Notes under the pieces: generated by a model | Told to the model about the DNA's origin: nothing | The model's input: the letters and a program-made list of their open reading frames with translations, nothing else | Database searches by the model: none | Translations under genes and position numbers: made by a program | NCBI GenBank assembly: GCA_016713535.1 | Contig: JADJOY010000016.1 | Coordinates: forward strand, 1 to 64,000 | Length of the DNA: 64,000 nt | DNA from: Deltaproteobacteria bacterium | GTDB lineage: Bacteria > JADJOY01 | Direction of reading: 5' to 3' | In this document: positions 38,488 through 50,150 of the stretch, piece after piece | Layout of the letters: each line of letters begins with the position of its first letter | Position numbering within the stretch: position 1 is the stretch's first letter

Positions 38488-38882
38488 CTCGGACCTACCG
38501 CAATGGCTCTCCCGCTCGCTTACTCGTGGCGCAACGTGCCGTTGCCCGGGGGGCTGTTCCAGCCCCCCGCCCCGCCGAGAGCGCGGTCTCGGCGGGGCCC
38601 CACCCCCGAGCCGCTCGCTGCGCTCGCGCGGTGCCGCTGGCACCGGCCGATCTGACCAACCTCGGACCTACCGCAATGGCTCTCCCGCTCGCTTACTCGT
38701 GGCGCAACGTGCCGTTGCCCGGGGGGCTGTTCCAGCCCCCCGCCCCGCCGAGAGCGCGGTTTCGGCGGGGCCCCACCCCCGAGCCGCTCGCTGCGCTCGC
38801 GCGGTGCCGCTGGCACCGGCCGATCTGACCAACCTCGGACCTACCGCAATGGCTCTCCCGCTCGCTTACTCGTGGCGCAACG
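38488..38882 (+). repeat. 173-bp tandem duplication of the permease 2 start
   Basis: Copy 1 is 38488-38660, copy 2 is 38661-38833 (one C/T difference near 38588), and a partial third copy starts at 38834 and runs through CGCAACGT at 38882 into the real gene. Each unit starts CTCGGACCTACCGCAATGG and so includes the ATG and first 12 codons (MALPLAYSWRNV) of permease 2. It then has about 124 bases of hairpins (GGGGGGCTGTTCCAGCCCCCC-like stem; CCCGCCGAGAGCGCGG stem). Copies 1 and 2 encode 50-residue decoy peptides ending CRWHRPI. Confidence 0.9.
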
Positions 38883-40006
38883 TCATGGCGCGGAAGAAGT
38901 CCACGCTGGTGGTGATGTTCGGAGTGGCGGCGTCGGTACTGGTGTTCGTGGTGATGGCGGCGACGGCGAGCGGGATCTCGCGGGTCTCGGTGTCGACCGG
39001 AGATCCGCGCAACCTCCTGGTGATGTCGAAGGGCGCACCGTCGGCCGAGGCGTCGAGCCTCTCCCGCGAGGTGGTGAACATCGTGCGCTACTACCCGGGG
39101 ATCGACCGCGATCCCCACGGCGAGCCGCTCGCGAGCCCCGAGCTGATCCTGCAAAGGCCGATCCCGCGCAAGGGCGAGCCACTCGGCTCGATGGTGGGAG
39201 CACGCTACACGCCGATCCGCGGCGTGACGCCCAAGGTCTTCGAGGTCCACACCGGCGCACGCCTGATCGCGGGGAGGTTCCCGCGCGAGCCCGGCGAGGT
39301 CATGATCGGGGCGCTCATGCCCGCCAAGCTCGCGGGAGTCGGGCTCGGCGACGAGCTCGCGTTCGGCCGCCAGCTCCACCGCGTGGTCGGCGTGTTCTCG
39401 GCGGCCGGCCAGGTCTTCGAGGGCGAGGTGTGGGCCGAGCTCGACGACCTCATGAGCGAGAACCACGTGAGCGAGGTGTCGCTGGTGGTCGCGCGCGTCG
39501 CCGAGCCGCGGCGGGTCGCTGAGCTCAGCAAGCAGCTCGAGGACGCGCGCAACATCTCGGTCGACGCCAAGGCCGAGCCCAAGTACTACGAGAACGTCGC
39601 GCGCTCGGCGGTGGGCTTCCGCTTCCTCGGCAACCTGATCGGCACGATCATGGGCCTCGGCGCCGTGTTCGCGGGCGCCAACACGATGTACGCAGCCATG
39701 AGCAAGCGGGTGCGCGAGATGGGGACGCTGCGCGCACTGGGCTTCGGCGCGTGGTCGGTCGCCGCGGCGCTCCTGATCGAGAGCACCCTCGTCGGGATCC
39801 TCGGCGGTGCGCTCGGCATCGCGGCTTCGTTCGCGTTCGACGGCTACGGCATGGACCTCTTCGAGCTCTCGTTCCGCCTCGACGTGACGCGCTCGGCGGT
39901 GGCCGGCGGCGCGGCGCTCGCGCTCGCGTCGGGCATCCTGGGCGGCCTCCTCCCCGCGCGGGCCGCCGCACGGCTCGAGATCGTCGACGCGCTCCGGCAC
40001 GTGTGA
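38849..40006 (+). CDS. FtsX-type ABC permease 2
   Basis: 385 residues. N-terminal MALPLAYSWRNVMARKKSTL and a helix, periplasmic MacB-like domain (IRGVTPKVFEVHTGARLIAG, EPGEVMIGALMPAKLAGVGL), then three C-terminal helices with SKRVREMGTLRALGFGAWSV. The ATG at 38849 is the third in-phase copy of the same start after two tandem duplicates; the frame is also open upstream to 38468. Second permease of the exporter. Confidence 0.9.
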   Translation: MALPLAYSWRNVMARKKSTLVVMFGVAASVLVFVVMAATASGISRVSVSTGDPRNLLVMSKGAPSAEASSLSREVVNIVRYYPGIDRDPHGEPLASPELILQRPIPRKGEPLGSMVGARYTPIRGVTPKVFEVHTGARLIAGRFPREPGEVMIGALMPAKLAGVGLGDELAFGRQLHRVVGVFSAAGQVFEGEVWAELDDLMSENHVSEVSLVVARVAEPRRVAELSKQLEDARNISVDAKAEPKYYENVARSAVGFRFLGNLIGTIMGLGAVFAGANTMYAAMSKRVREMGTLRALGFGAWSVAAALLIESTLVGILGGALGIAASFAFDGYGMDLFELSFRLDVTRSAVAGGAALALASGILGGLLPARAAARLEIVDALRHV

Positions 40007-40163
40007 TCGCGGGGGGCTGTTCCCGCTCCCCGCCCGCCGGAGGGCGCTGCGCCTGCCGCGCCGGCGATCCGCGAGAGCGCCTCCCCGACGGTTCCGTCGG
40101 TCACGGCATGAGCCATCCCCAAGCCACTCGCTTCGCTCGCGGCGTCGCGCTGACGGGCCATGG

Positions 40164-40216
40164 GACGAGTCGGATCGTGGCGAGAGCCGGCCGAGTGCCG
40201 ATGCGCTCGAGCACGT
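40164..40216 (+). repeat. 53-base inverted repeat, left copy
   Basis: Starts GACGAGTCGGATCGTGGCG, contains GAGCCGGCCGAGTG and ATGCGCTCGA, and ends near GCACGTG. It matches the reverse complement of 41226-41278 at about 44 of 53 positions. The two copies flank the truncated alpha/beta hydrolase gene. The 40007-40163 stretch before it holds only GGGGGGCTGTTCC-type and other hairpin repeats. Confidence 0.6.
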
Positions 40217-40315
40217 GAGCGTTGCGGGGCCTTCGATCCGTCGCCGTCGCCGACCTCTTCGTCGACCGCCCGGAGCCATTCCTGCCATCCTTCCGCCGCC
40301 CACCCGCTCACACCG

Positions 40316-41011
40316 AGGCCGCACGGGCTGTCGAGCTGGATCGGCGCGGGCGCCTACTACCACTTCCCCGACTACCTCCTCGACATCGACGCGGTGGTGC
40401 GAGAGCTGGCCCCTCACGAGCGTGTGGTGCTGGTCGGCCACTCCATGGGCGGCATGGCGAGCGGGCTCTTCGCGGGCACGTTCCCCGAGCGAGTGCGCGG
40501 CTACGTGAGCGTCGAGGGCCTCGGTCCGGGCGCGATGCGCTTCGACGATGCCCCCGACCACTTCGCCGAGTGGATCCGCACCAACCGTGAGCAGCTCGCC
40601 AAGCAGCCGCGCCCGTACGCGACGGTCGCCGAAGCCGCCACGCAGCTCCGCTACGCCAACCCGCGGCTCGCCGAGGCCCGCTCGATCGCGCTCGCCACCC
40701 ACGGCACCGAGCGCGGCGCCGACGGGCTCTATCGCTGGCGCTTCGACCCGCTCCACAAGAGCCGCACGCCGCAGCCCTTCTACGTCGACCAGGCGCGCGC
40801 GTTCTGGCGTCGCATCACGGCGCCGGTGCTGGTGGTGATCGGCAAGGCGAGCTGGGTGCTCGACGTGGTCCCCGACTGGCGCGAGCGCGTCGCCGCGATC
40901 GCGGACACGCGCGTGGTCGAGATCGAGGACGCAGGCCACATGATCCACCACGAGCGCCCCGACGAGCTCGCCACCGCGATCGAGGAGTTCCTCGCGACGC
41001 TGCCCGGTTGA
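40316..41011 (+). pseudogene. Alpha/beta hydrolase lacking its N-terminal part
   Basis: From HGLSSWIGAGAYYHFPDYLL onward this is a normal hydrolase: nucleophile elbow VVLVGHSMGGMASGL, lid region, VLVVIGKASWVLD and catalytic His in DAGHMIHHERPDEL. The expected first strands, the oxyanion HG motif and the complete DLRGHG turn are missing; upstream sequence in every frame is repeat-like. No credible start codon or ribosome site exists. I read it as truncated by repeat-associated rearrangement, or as spoiled by base errors. Confidence 0.65.
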
Positions 41012-41225
41012 CGCCGATCGCCCGGAGCGCGCCCGATGTGCGAACACCGTCGGTGCCGGGGACCGTGACCAGGCCCACCGAGATCGGGGCGATCTGCGGT
41101 GTCACGGCGCTGCATCTCGGCGAGCGCGACACGCCCCCGTTCGGGTCGAGCCGCCACCTCATGGCCTGGAGCGCGCCCACTTCGTCGGGCGCGAGCGATC
41201 GACCGGATTTGCGCGGGGCACTGGA

Positions 41226-41278
41226 ACGTGGTCGAACGCATGGCCATTCGGCCGGCTCGCGCCACGAGCGGACTCGTC
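41226..41278 (-). repeat. 53-base inverted repeat, right copy
   Basis: On the minus strand it reads GACGAGTCCGCTCGTGGCG, then GAGCCGGCCGAATGGCC and ATGCGTTCGACCACGT, matching 40164-40216. The pair in opposite orientation around the truncated hydrolase gene is the reason for reporting it. Confidence 0.6.
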
Positions 41279-41330
41279 ACTCGGCGCGTCGCAGCGAGCC
41301 GGTGAAGAAATCGAGCGAGAGCGAAGCGCC

Positions 41331-41352
41331 GCGGGGGGACGGAGCCCCCCGC
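41331..41352. repeat. GCGGGGGG hairpin, second copy of the cobU-proximal repeat
   Basis: GCGGGGGG-ACGGAG-CCCCCCGC followed by GCTACG; its reverse complement matches the second hairpin of 18961-19024, including the CGTAGCGC lead-in. Confidence 0.6.
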
Positions 41353-41527
41353 GCTACGGAAACTATCGTTGTGACGTTGATTCCATCGCCCGCCGCCTGG
41401 CCGACGCAGCTTCCGGGAGCGAGTGACTCGGGGGTGGGACCCGCGTGCCGGCCCGCGCCAGCGGCGCGCGCCGCTTTCGCGGCGGCCTTTGGGGTGGGGC
41501 CCCGTCCGGATTCACTTCGGACGGGAC

Positions 41528-41547
41528 GGGGTCTTGACGAAGACCCC
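41528..41547 (-). terminator. Stem-loop after the HCCA-isomerase-like gene
   Basis: GGGGTCTT-GACG-AAGACCCC, a perfect eight-base stem with a four-base loop, starting seven bases beyond the minus-strand stop. No T run follows, so termination is likely but not classical. Confidence 0.5.
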
Positions 41548-41554
41548 GAGAAAC

Positions 41555-42142
41555 TCACCCGCGAAGCGCCTCCTCGACGAAGTCGAGGCGATCGTTTCCC
41601 CAGAACATCTCGCTGTCGTCGACGAAGAAGGTCGGCGCGCCGAAGGCCCCGCGCTCCACGGCCTCGTTGGTGTTGGCGGTCAGCTCGTCCTTCACGTCCT
41701 GGCGCTCGATCGCTGCGAGGAACGCGGCCGGATCGAGCCCGGCGCGCTCGGCGATCAAGCCGAGCCCGTCACTCGAGCTCACGTCGATCCCGTCCGCCCA
41801 GATCGCGTGGAAGCACGCGTTGCGGAACACACGCTCGCGGTCCTCGCGACCCGCGACCACCGCGCCTCGCATCGCCTTGAGCGAGTTGAACGGAAACACC
41901 GACGGCATCTGGATCGTGACGCCGTAGCGGCGCGCCCAGCGCCCGAGGTCGCCGAACATGTAGGCGCCCTTGGCGGGCACGTTCGCGGGGGGCGCGTTGC
42001 CGGTCGCCTTCATCACACCGCCCAGGAAAAAGGGCCGGGCCACGAGCTGGCAGCCGGAGCGCGTCACGATGCCGGGAATCTGGGCGTTCGCGAGGTACGT
42101 GAACGGGCTCACGAAGTCGTAGAAGAATTCGAGCTTGGCCAA
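41555..42142 (-). CDS. 2-hydroxychromene-2-carboxylate isomerase-like (DsbA-family) protein
   Basis: 195-residue thioredoxin-fold protein of the glutathione-S-transferase kappa/HCCA-isomerase group. The opening KLEFFYDFVSPFTYLAN carries the family's active-site Ser in place of a Cys pair; PFFLGGVMKATGN, ADGIDVSSSDGLGLIAERAG and the C-terminal FGAPTFFVDDSEMFWGNDRL are typical. The TTG start at 42142 is supported by AGAGAGG five bases upstream. It may isomerise aromatic breakdown intermediates using glutathione; no aromatic pathway is adjacent. Confidence 0.88.
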   Translation of the reverse strand: MAKLEFFYDFVSPFTYLANAQIPGIVTRSGCQLVARPFFLGGVMKATGNAPPANVPAKGAYMFGDLGRWARRYGVTIQMPSVFPFNSLKAMRGAVVAGREDRERVFRNACFHAIWADGIDVSSSDGLGLIAERAGLDPAAFLAAIERQDVKDELTANTNEAVERGAFGAPTFFVDDSEMFWGNDRLDFVEEALRG

Positions 42143-42455
42143 CGCTTCCTCTCTTGCCTGGCGCGGTCCCCGCGCCGGATCTCGTCCGTCGAATGCGGCG
42201 GAGTGTAGCCGACGGGCTCACTTCTCCCGCGCCCCGGCGCGCCTTCTCGGTGGACCGGATCGAGGCACGGTCGCGGCCGGCAACGCATGGCCTCCCACCG
42301 ATCTCGCGAACAAGTCGCGCTCGTCCTACGCGGAAACGCGGAGCGCCGTGAATACGCACTCGTGACCGTCGGAACGGGTGGTGCGCGCACGCGCGCGGTG
42401 CTCGCGCGCGCTCTCGCCACGTCGCTAAGGAGCCGCGAAACCTCCGCGTTTCCGC
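42143..42455. other. Gap upstream of HU-like gene, no gene seen
   Basis: About 310 bases between the divergent isomerase and HU-like genes. No supported frame or strong repeat was found; an A/T-richer zone begins near 42425 and leads into the promoter. Confidence 0.4.
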
Positions 42456-42484
42456 TTGACGCGCGCACGCGATGCTCCTAATTT
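42456..42484 (+). promoter_or_regulatory. Sigma-70-type promoter of the HU-like gene
   Basis: TTGACG (42456-42461), a 17-base spacer, then TAATTT (42479-42484): near-consensus boxes with ideal spacing. Transcription would start near 42491, giving a 5' leader of about 77 bases before ATG 42568. Confidence 0.7.
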
Positions 42485-42567
42485 CAGGCCTATTCCACGT
42501 CTTCCTTCGGCCGCATGGGGCGGTTCGAGTCCTACGAGACGACACGCATCACAGAGGAGAGTCACGA

Positions 42568-42909
42568 ATGGCGACCAAGAAGGCAGCGAAGAAGCCCGCC
42601 ACGGCGAAGCCGCCCACCAAGTCCGAGGTGTACGCAGCGATCGCGGAGAAGACCGGGCTCGCGAAGAAGCAGGTGGCGGGAGTCTTCGAGGCACTCGCGG
42701 GCGTCGCGGCGGCCAATCTGGGCAAGAAGGGATCGGGCGTGTTCGTCGTGCCGCCGGGTCTCCTCAAGCTCACGGTGAAGAACATTCCGGCCAAGCCGGC
42801 CGGGAAGCGCATGGACCCGTTCACCAAGACCGAGAAGCTGTTCCCCGCGAAGCCGGCCAGCAAGCGCGTTCGCGCCCGTCCGATGAAGTCGCTGAAGGAC
42901 ATGGTCTGA
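42568..42909 (+). CDS. HU-like histone-type DNA-binding protein
   Basis: 113 residues. A Lys/Ala-rich tail (MATKKAAKKPATAKPP) precedes an HU/IHF-like domain: TKSEVYAAIAEKTGLAKKQV, FEALAGVAAANL, then GVFVVPPGLLKLTVKNIPAK for the beta arm and a basic C-terminus. The domain is shorter and more divergent than HU proper. Strong GAGGAGAG before ATG 42568 and a near-consensus promoter suggest abundant expression. Probably a nucleoid-associated protein. Confidence 0.82.
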   Translation: MATKKAAKKPATAKPPTKSEVYAAIAEKTGLAKKQVAGVFEALAGVAAANLGKKGSGVFVVPPGLLKLTVKNIPAKPAGKRMDPFTKTEKLFPAKPASKRVRARPMKSLKDMV

Positions 42910-42948
42910 TCGACCACGCTTTTCCAGCGCTCGTCCGCCCCGACCCAC

Positions 42949-42992
42949 GGCCTGGAAACCTCGGCCGCGAGAAGTGCCGCGGTTTCCAGGCC
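42949..42992 (+). terminator. Long hairpin downstream of the HU-like gene
   Basis: GGCCTGGAAACC (42949-42960) pairs perfectly with GGTTTCCAGGCC (42981-42992), 12 base pairs, with an extra CGGC/GCCG pairing inside the loop. There is no T run. It starts 39 bases after the stop and most likely ends or protects the transcript. Confidence 0.6.
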
Positions 42993-43206
42993 CGGTAGCG
43001 GACGCCCGACCCACCGGCACCCCCGCTACGGAGGTCGGGGCCTCGAGCGGCCCCAGCGTGCGGCGCAACGCCGCGCGTGACCGTCCCCCGAAGACTCGCG
43101 AGTATTCCGAGGCACGCAGGCAGTTCCCGACCGTGGCGTGCGCTCGCGCGCGCCACGGCGTCTGGGCCTGGCGTGGGGTGCCGCGCGCGACGGCGCGGCT
43201 AGCCGC

Positions 43207-44163
43207 TCAGCTACACGACGACTGCAGGTCGGCGCAGTCGTGGCCGTCGAGATAGGCGCCCGAGCGGAAGTCCGTGTCGAGGATCGTCGCGGCGTCCTGG
43301 CCACACACGCTGCGCGTGAGCAGGCGGCTGGTCGCGGTGGTGTCGCCCCCGAGCCACCGATCGAACCACGCGTGCGTGTACCAGTGGATGAGATCGTGCT
43401 TGTCGGGCGTCCAACCCGAGCCGAACCAGCTGTGGGTGGAGCCGGCGAACACCACTTGCATGCTCTCGGTGTGATTGGCGCGCCACCACGAGAACGCGGT
43501 CTTCTTCGCCTCGGGATCGGTGGGGACGCAGTCGTCCGAGGCCTGCCCCATCGCCGGTACCCGCGGTGTGCGGTACTCGGTGCCGGTGAACGCGCAGGTC
43601 GGCGAGCCTCCGTCGCCGGTCTCGCGGACCGCGAGGTTGTCCCACGCCACCACCGCCTTCACGCGTGAGTCGAGATCCTGGGTCTTGGCGAGCGACCGCG
43701 CGCCGAGGGACCAGCCCGCGATCCCGATGCGCGCGATGTCGGTGTCGGCACGGTACGGGTTGTCCGCCGAGCCCAAGAAGTCGAGCACGCCGCGCAGCGC
43801 GAGGTCGTACGAGTCGGGGCTGCCGCCGTTCGAGGGCTTCACCTCGATCGCCACGTAGCCCGCGCCGGCGAGACGCTGCGCCGCCCAGTCGACCGAGTCG
43901 GTGTCCGAGAGGCCCGCGGGCAGGATCCCGATCGCGGGATAAGGATGCGCCGGGTAGGCGGTGGGATCGGGCGCGTAGATCCGCGCCGAGAGCGGGAGCC
44001 CGGAGCCGAGCTCCGCGACCGTGACGTCCTGGAAGCGGATCGTGCCCTTCGAGGGGTCACACGCCTCGGGAGTCGTGGGCGGACACTCCGCGCCCATCGT
44101 CGCCAGGGCACAGAGCCCCAAGCCCACCAGCCTCCGCACTGCGCGTCCTGCGCTCGCTCGCAT
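43207..44163 (-). CDS. Secreted alpha/beta hydrolase (dienelactone-hydrolase-like)
   Basis: 318 residues with an N-terminal export signal (VRRLVGLGLCALATMGAEC). The body has a nucleophile elbow IGIAGWSLGARS, preceded by PYPAIGILPAGLSDTDSVDW, and a C-terminal FAGSTHSWFGSGW segment with a candidate catalytic His. Several Cys (CPPTTPEAC, SPTCAF, DDC, SVCGQ, DCADLQSSC) suggest disulfides outside the cytoplasm. Start at 44163 with GGAGG upstream. Substrate unknown. Confidence 0.75.
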   Translation of the reverse strand: MRASAGRAVRRLVGLGLCALATMGAECPPTTPEACDPSKGTIRFQDVTVAELGSGLPLSARIYAPDPTAYPAHPYPAIGILPAGLSDTDSVDWAAQRLAGAGYVAIEVKPSNGGSPDSYDLALRGVLDFLGSADNPYRADTDIARIGIAGWSLGARSLAKTQDLDSRVKAVVAWDNLAVRETGDGGSPTCAFTGTEYRTPRVPAMGQASDDCVPTDPEAKKTAFSWWRANHTESMQVVFAGSTHSWFGSGWTPDKHDLIHWYTHAWFDRWLGGDTTATSRLLTRSVCGQDAATILDTDFRSGAYLDGHDCADLQSSCS

Positions 44164-44230
44164 CGCCCGGTCCTCCGTGACCGCCAATCCGGTCGTGACG
44201 TTGCAAGACGAACGCCGGCGAAGAGCGGGG

Positions 44231-44273
44231 CGAACGATACAGCTTCATGCGCTTTGATTGAAGAAAATTCTTC
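44231..44273 (-). promoter_or_regulatory. Candidate promoter of the secreted hydrolase with inverted repeat
   Basis: On the minus strand TTCAAT, 17 bases, TATCGT gives weak -35/-10 boxes upstream of the gene starting at 44163. Beside them is GAAGAA-AA-TTCTTC (44260-44273), a six-base inverted repeat. This is the only A/T-rich stretch in the 148-base gap. Confidence 0.3.
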
Positions 44274-44311
44274 CCGCGCGGCGGTGCGAGACGGTTTCCT
44301 GACGGCGCTCG

Positions 44312-46263
44312 TCAGGACTCGGCCAACACGAGCCGGTCGAGCCGCAAGAGCTCGCCGACCGACCACGCCTGAAACGGACAGCCACGTGGAGTGTGCGGCG
44401 CCTCTGCGTCGGCGATCTCCGAGACGTGCCCGAGCCCCGCGTCGTCGAGGTGTCGAAGCAACGGATCGTAGAATCGTGCGCGCGCCTGACGCTTCGCCTC
44501 GAGGGTGCCGCCGTTGACGCGGACCCACGCCTCCACGAACGCCCCGGCGAGCCAGGGCCAGACGGTCCCCTGGTGATAAGCGCCGTCGCGCTCGCGCACC
44601 CCGCCCTCGTAGCGCGGTGCGTAGCCGCGCTCGGAGGACGCGAGCGAGCGAGGTCCGAGCGGAGTCCATAGCCGCGCCTCGACGGTCTCGACGACGCGCC
44701 GTGCGCGCTCGCCATCGATCACCGCGCGCGGAAGCCCACCGACGGCGAAGAGCTGGTTGGGGCGGATCGATGCGTCGTTCACGCCGGGGTGGTGGTCGGC
44801 GTCGAGCACGTCGAACAGGCACTGCCGGTCCTCGTTCCAGAACCGCGCCGCGAACGTGCGCTCGCCGCGCTCGAGCACCTCTCGCCAGCGCGGCTCGAGG
44901 CGAGCTCCGATCGCGACCGCGTTGAGCCAGAGCGCCTCGACCTCGACCGGCTTTCCCGTGCGCGGCGTCACCACCCACTCGCCGACCTTCGCGTCCATCC
45001 AGGTGAGCTGGACACCGGGCTCGCCGCACATCACGAGCCCGTCCGAGTCGAGCCGGATGCCGTAGCGGGTACCGCGGGCGTAGCCGTCGAGGATCGCACG
45101 CACCGCCGCGATCAGGCGCAGCCGATCGCCCTCGGCCAGGGCGAAACGGCCCGTCGCCGCTGCGTCGAGGAGCTCGCCCACGGCGATCACGTACCAGAGC
45201 GAGGCGTCGACGGCGTTGTACTCGGGCCTGTCGCCGCGATCGGGGAAGCGGTTGGGGAGCATCCCGTCCGACACGGCGCCCGACCACTCGGTGAGGATCT
45301 GGCGGGCATCGTCGAAGCGCTCGGTTGCGAGACACAGGCCCCGCACCGCGATGAACGTGTCCCGCCCCCAGTCGCCGAACCATGGGTAGCCCGCCACGAT
45401 CGAAAGCCCACGCCCACGCTTCACGATGTACGAACCCGCGGCGCGCGCGAGCCGCGACGGATGGGCGGCACGCTCGGTGAACGCCGCCACCCGCGCGTTC
45501 CACACCAGGGTGTCGACGTTTGCGCCCGCCGCTCCGATGGCCGCCGCCTCGGGGACGTCGGCCGCGAGCACGAGGAGCGCCTCGCCACGGGCGAGCTCGA
45601 AGCGGAACTCCCCGGGCGACGCGAGGTCCTCGAGGCAGTCGAGCACGCGATCGCGCTCCGCCGTGTAGAGGAACTGGCGATACCAGAGCGGCGCCTCCAG
45701 GTAGGAGCCGCTCGCGGTCGCGACCACGCCCGGTACGTCGAGGTACGGCTGCCAGCGGATCCACCCGAGCTCGTGCTGCGCCGTGAAGTCGAACACGGGG
45801 TTCTCGCGCTGCAGCGCGTGCGGGTCGCGGCCGGAGAGCAGCGGACGCACCGTGAGGCGCACCGGCTGGGCCCGGTTCTCGTGGCGCCACGACAAGTAGA
45901 CGGCGGGCGCGCCGCGCGGCACCACCAGCTCGTGGATGATCAACGAACCGTCCGGGAGCCGGAACGTCCAGCGCGGCCACGGCTCGGCCTCGAAGCTCGC
46001 GAGCCGATCGAGGCCACGCGGGTGGATCACGTCCGGCGCGTAGCGCTGCGTCGAGAGCGGCACCGCGCCGAAGCCGCCGGGAGCGGTGGACTCGGCCCAC
46101 ACCTCGAGGCCATTGACGAGCACGAAGCGGCCCGCGGGCGGTGTCGTGGCCGCGAGCAGCAGCGCATGGTAGCGACGGGTACGCACTCCACCCACGGTGC
46201 CCGAGGCAAAGCCACCCAGCCCGTCCGCCTCGAGCCACTCGGCGTCGGCGTCGTACGCCACGG

Positions 46264-46267
<4 letters not shown>
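44312..46267 (-). CDS. Amylo-alpha-1,6-glucosidase (glycogen debranching enzyme type)
   Basis: 651 residues. The N-terminal domain starts [21 protein letters not shown] with [10 protein letters not shown], as in bacterial debranching-enzyme proteins; the C-terminal (alpha/alpha)6 barrel has [64 protein letters not shown] and [15 protein letters not shown]. Asp/Glu residues in DWGRD and TWMDAK are likely catalytic. It hydrolyses alpha-1,6 branch points or related glucans. The start ATG at 46267 overlaps the stop of the upstream glucosidase gene (ATGA). Confidence 0.92.
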
Positions 46268-49039
<2,772 letters not shown>

Positions 49040-49079
49040 CGGGAACCTCCTCGTTCGACTCGTGAGAGCCGCAGCGCGC

Positions 49080-50150
49080 TCAGCGCGCGGTCACCAGCTC
49101 GAGCGCATGCCCGTCGGGATCGCGGAGCATCATGCCCGCGCCGAAGCCGAACGGACCCTCGCCGAGCTGCACCAGGCCGGGCGAGATGAAGGGCGTATCG
49201 CCGGCCAGCAGCTCACGCTCCGCCGCGACACCATCGGCGACCGCCAGCCGGATCCGCCAGCGGACCAGGTCGTTGGACTTCGCGTCGAGCGGGTACGGCC
49301 GCCCGTCGCTCGGCGAGAGGTACTGGAGCAGCTCGATCGACGGGCCGCGCGCCGCGTGCAGCGACGTGATCCGGAGTCGCGCGCCGAACACGTTGTTCAG
49401 GTGCTCCTGCTCGGCGCCGAGGTTCTCGCTCGCGCCGCCCACCTCGAGCCCGAGGCGGTCGCGATAGAAACGCAGGCTCGCCTCGGTGCTGCCGACCACG
49501 ATCGCGGTGTGGTCGATGCCGAGGAACAGCCGATCGCTGACACGGTGCCAGCGTGGACTCCCTTTCCCCGGCGGGAACGCGAGGATCTCGAGCGGATGCC
49601 CATCGGGGTCCTCGAAGTAGAAGGCTCGAATGCCGCCGGCGTTCGGATTCCAGTCGGGTAGTCGCTGTGGAGCCGTGGACGCGTGCGTCACGCCGTGCTC
49701 CACGAGGCGCGCGTACGCCGCGTCCATGTCCGAAACGATGATCGCGATGTGCTGGAACCAGTGATCGTTGCTCCGCGAGTCGACGGGAATCGGACGCCCC
49801 CGCGGGGCGAGGAATTCGGTGAGCTCGATGTGCTCCTCGCCGAGCCGCATCCGTACCACGCGAGCGCGGGCGCCGAAGACTCCATGGAGGTGTTCGAACG
49901 CGTCTCCGGCGAGCTCGACCTCGGACACCTTCTCGAAGGTGAGGACCTCCGCGAAGAAGGCCGCCGCGCGGTCGGCGTCCGACACCGTGAGACCGATCGG
50001 GCCGATCTCGGTGACCAGGGGCTCGGCGGCGGACGTGAGCCCGGCGAGCACTACGACCAGCGCCGCGAGCGCGAGGCTCCGGAGGGCGAGACGGCGCCTC
50101 GCCACCGGCCCCCCGGAGGCGCTCTCTCCAGGTCGGCCCGGCATGCTCAT
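49080..50150 (-). CDS. Exported protein with two VOC (glyoxalase-fold) domains
   Basis: 356 residues. A signal peptide ([22 protein letters not shown]) precedes two vicinal-oxygen-chelate modules, roughly residues 45-175 ([20 protein letters not shown] to [16 protein letters not shown]) and 195-355 ([20 protein letters not shown] to [14 protein letters not shown]). Metal ligands H/E are visible in HTAIVV and LEILA/LELVT. Secreted VOC proteins may be dioxygenases or resistance proteins; the function is open. The ATG at 50150 overlaps the GMC oxidoreductase stop (ATGA). Confidence 0.82.
   Translation of the reverse strand: MSMPGRPGESASGGPVARRRLALRSLALAALVVVLAGLTSAAEPLVTEIGPIGLTVSDADRAAAFFAEVLTFEKVSEVELAGDAFEHLHGVFGARARVVRMRLGEEHIELTEFLAPRGRPIPVDSRSNDHWFQHIAIIVSDMDAAYARLVEHGVTHASTAPQRLPDWNPNAGGIRAFYFEDPDGHPLEILAFPPGKGSPRWHRVSDRLFLGIDHTAIVVGSTEASLRFYRDRLGLEVGGASENLGAEQEHLNNVFGARLRITSLHAARGPSIELLQYLSPSDGRPYPLDAKSNDLVRWRIRLAVADGVAAERELLAGDTPFISPGLVQLGEGPFGFGAGMMLRDPDGHALELVTAR

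Larger units (their letters stand above)
41012..41554. other. Repeat-filled gap, no gene seen
   Basis: 543 bases between convergent genes. It holds a loose copy of the 34-base hairpin block (41163-41197), the right 53-base inverted repeat, the GCGGGGGG hairpin, GGGGTGGGGCCCC-type blocks near 41430-41510 and a stem-loop at 41528-41547. No supported reading frame. Confidence 0.6.

Noticed and set aside
38503-38655. The 50-residue ORFs in the tandem duplication as real proteins
   Set aside because: They share only the permease start codons, lack a Shine-Dalgarno and end in translated repeat; better explained as by-products of the duplication.
39844-40311. Minus-strand ORF of 155 codons starting MSGWAAEGWQEWLRAV
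   Set aside because: It overlaps the permease gene and intergenic repeats; beyond the first residues it has Arg/Ala/Gly-rich shadow composition and no ribosome site.
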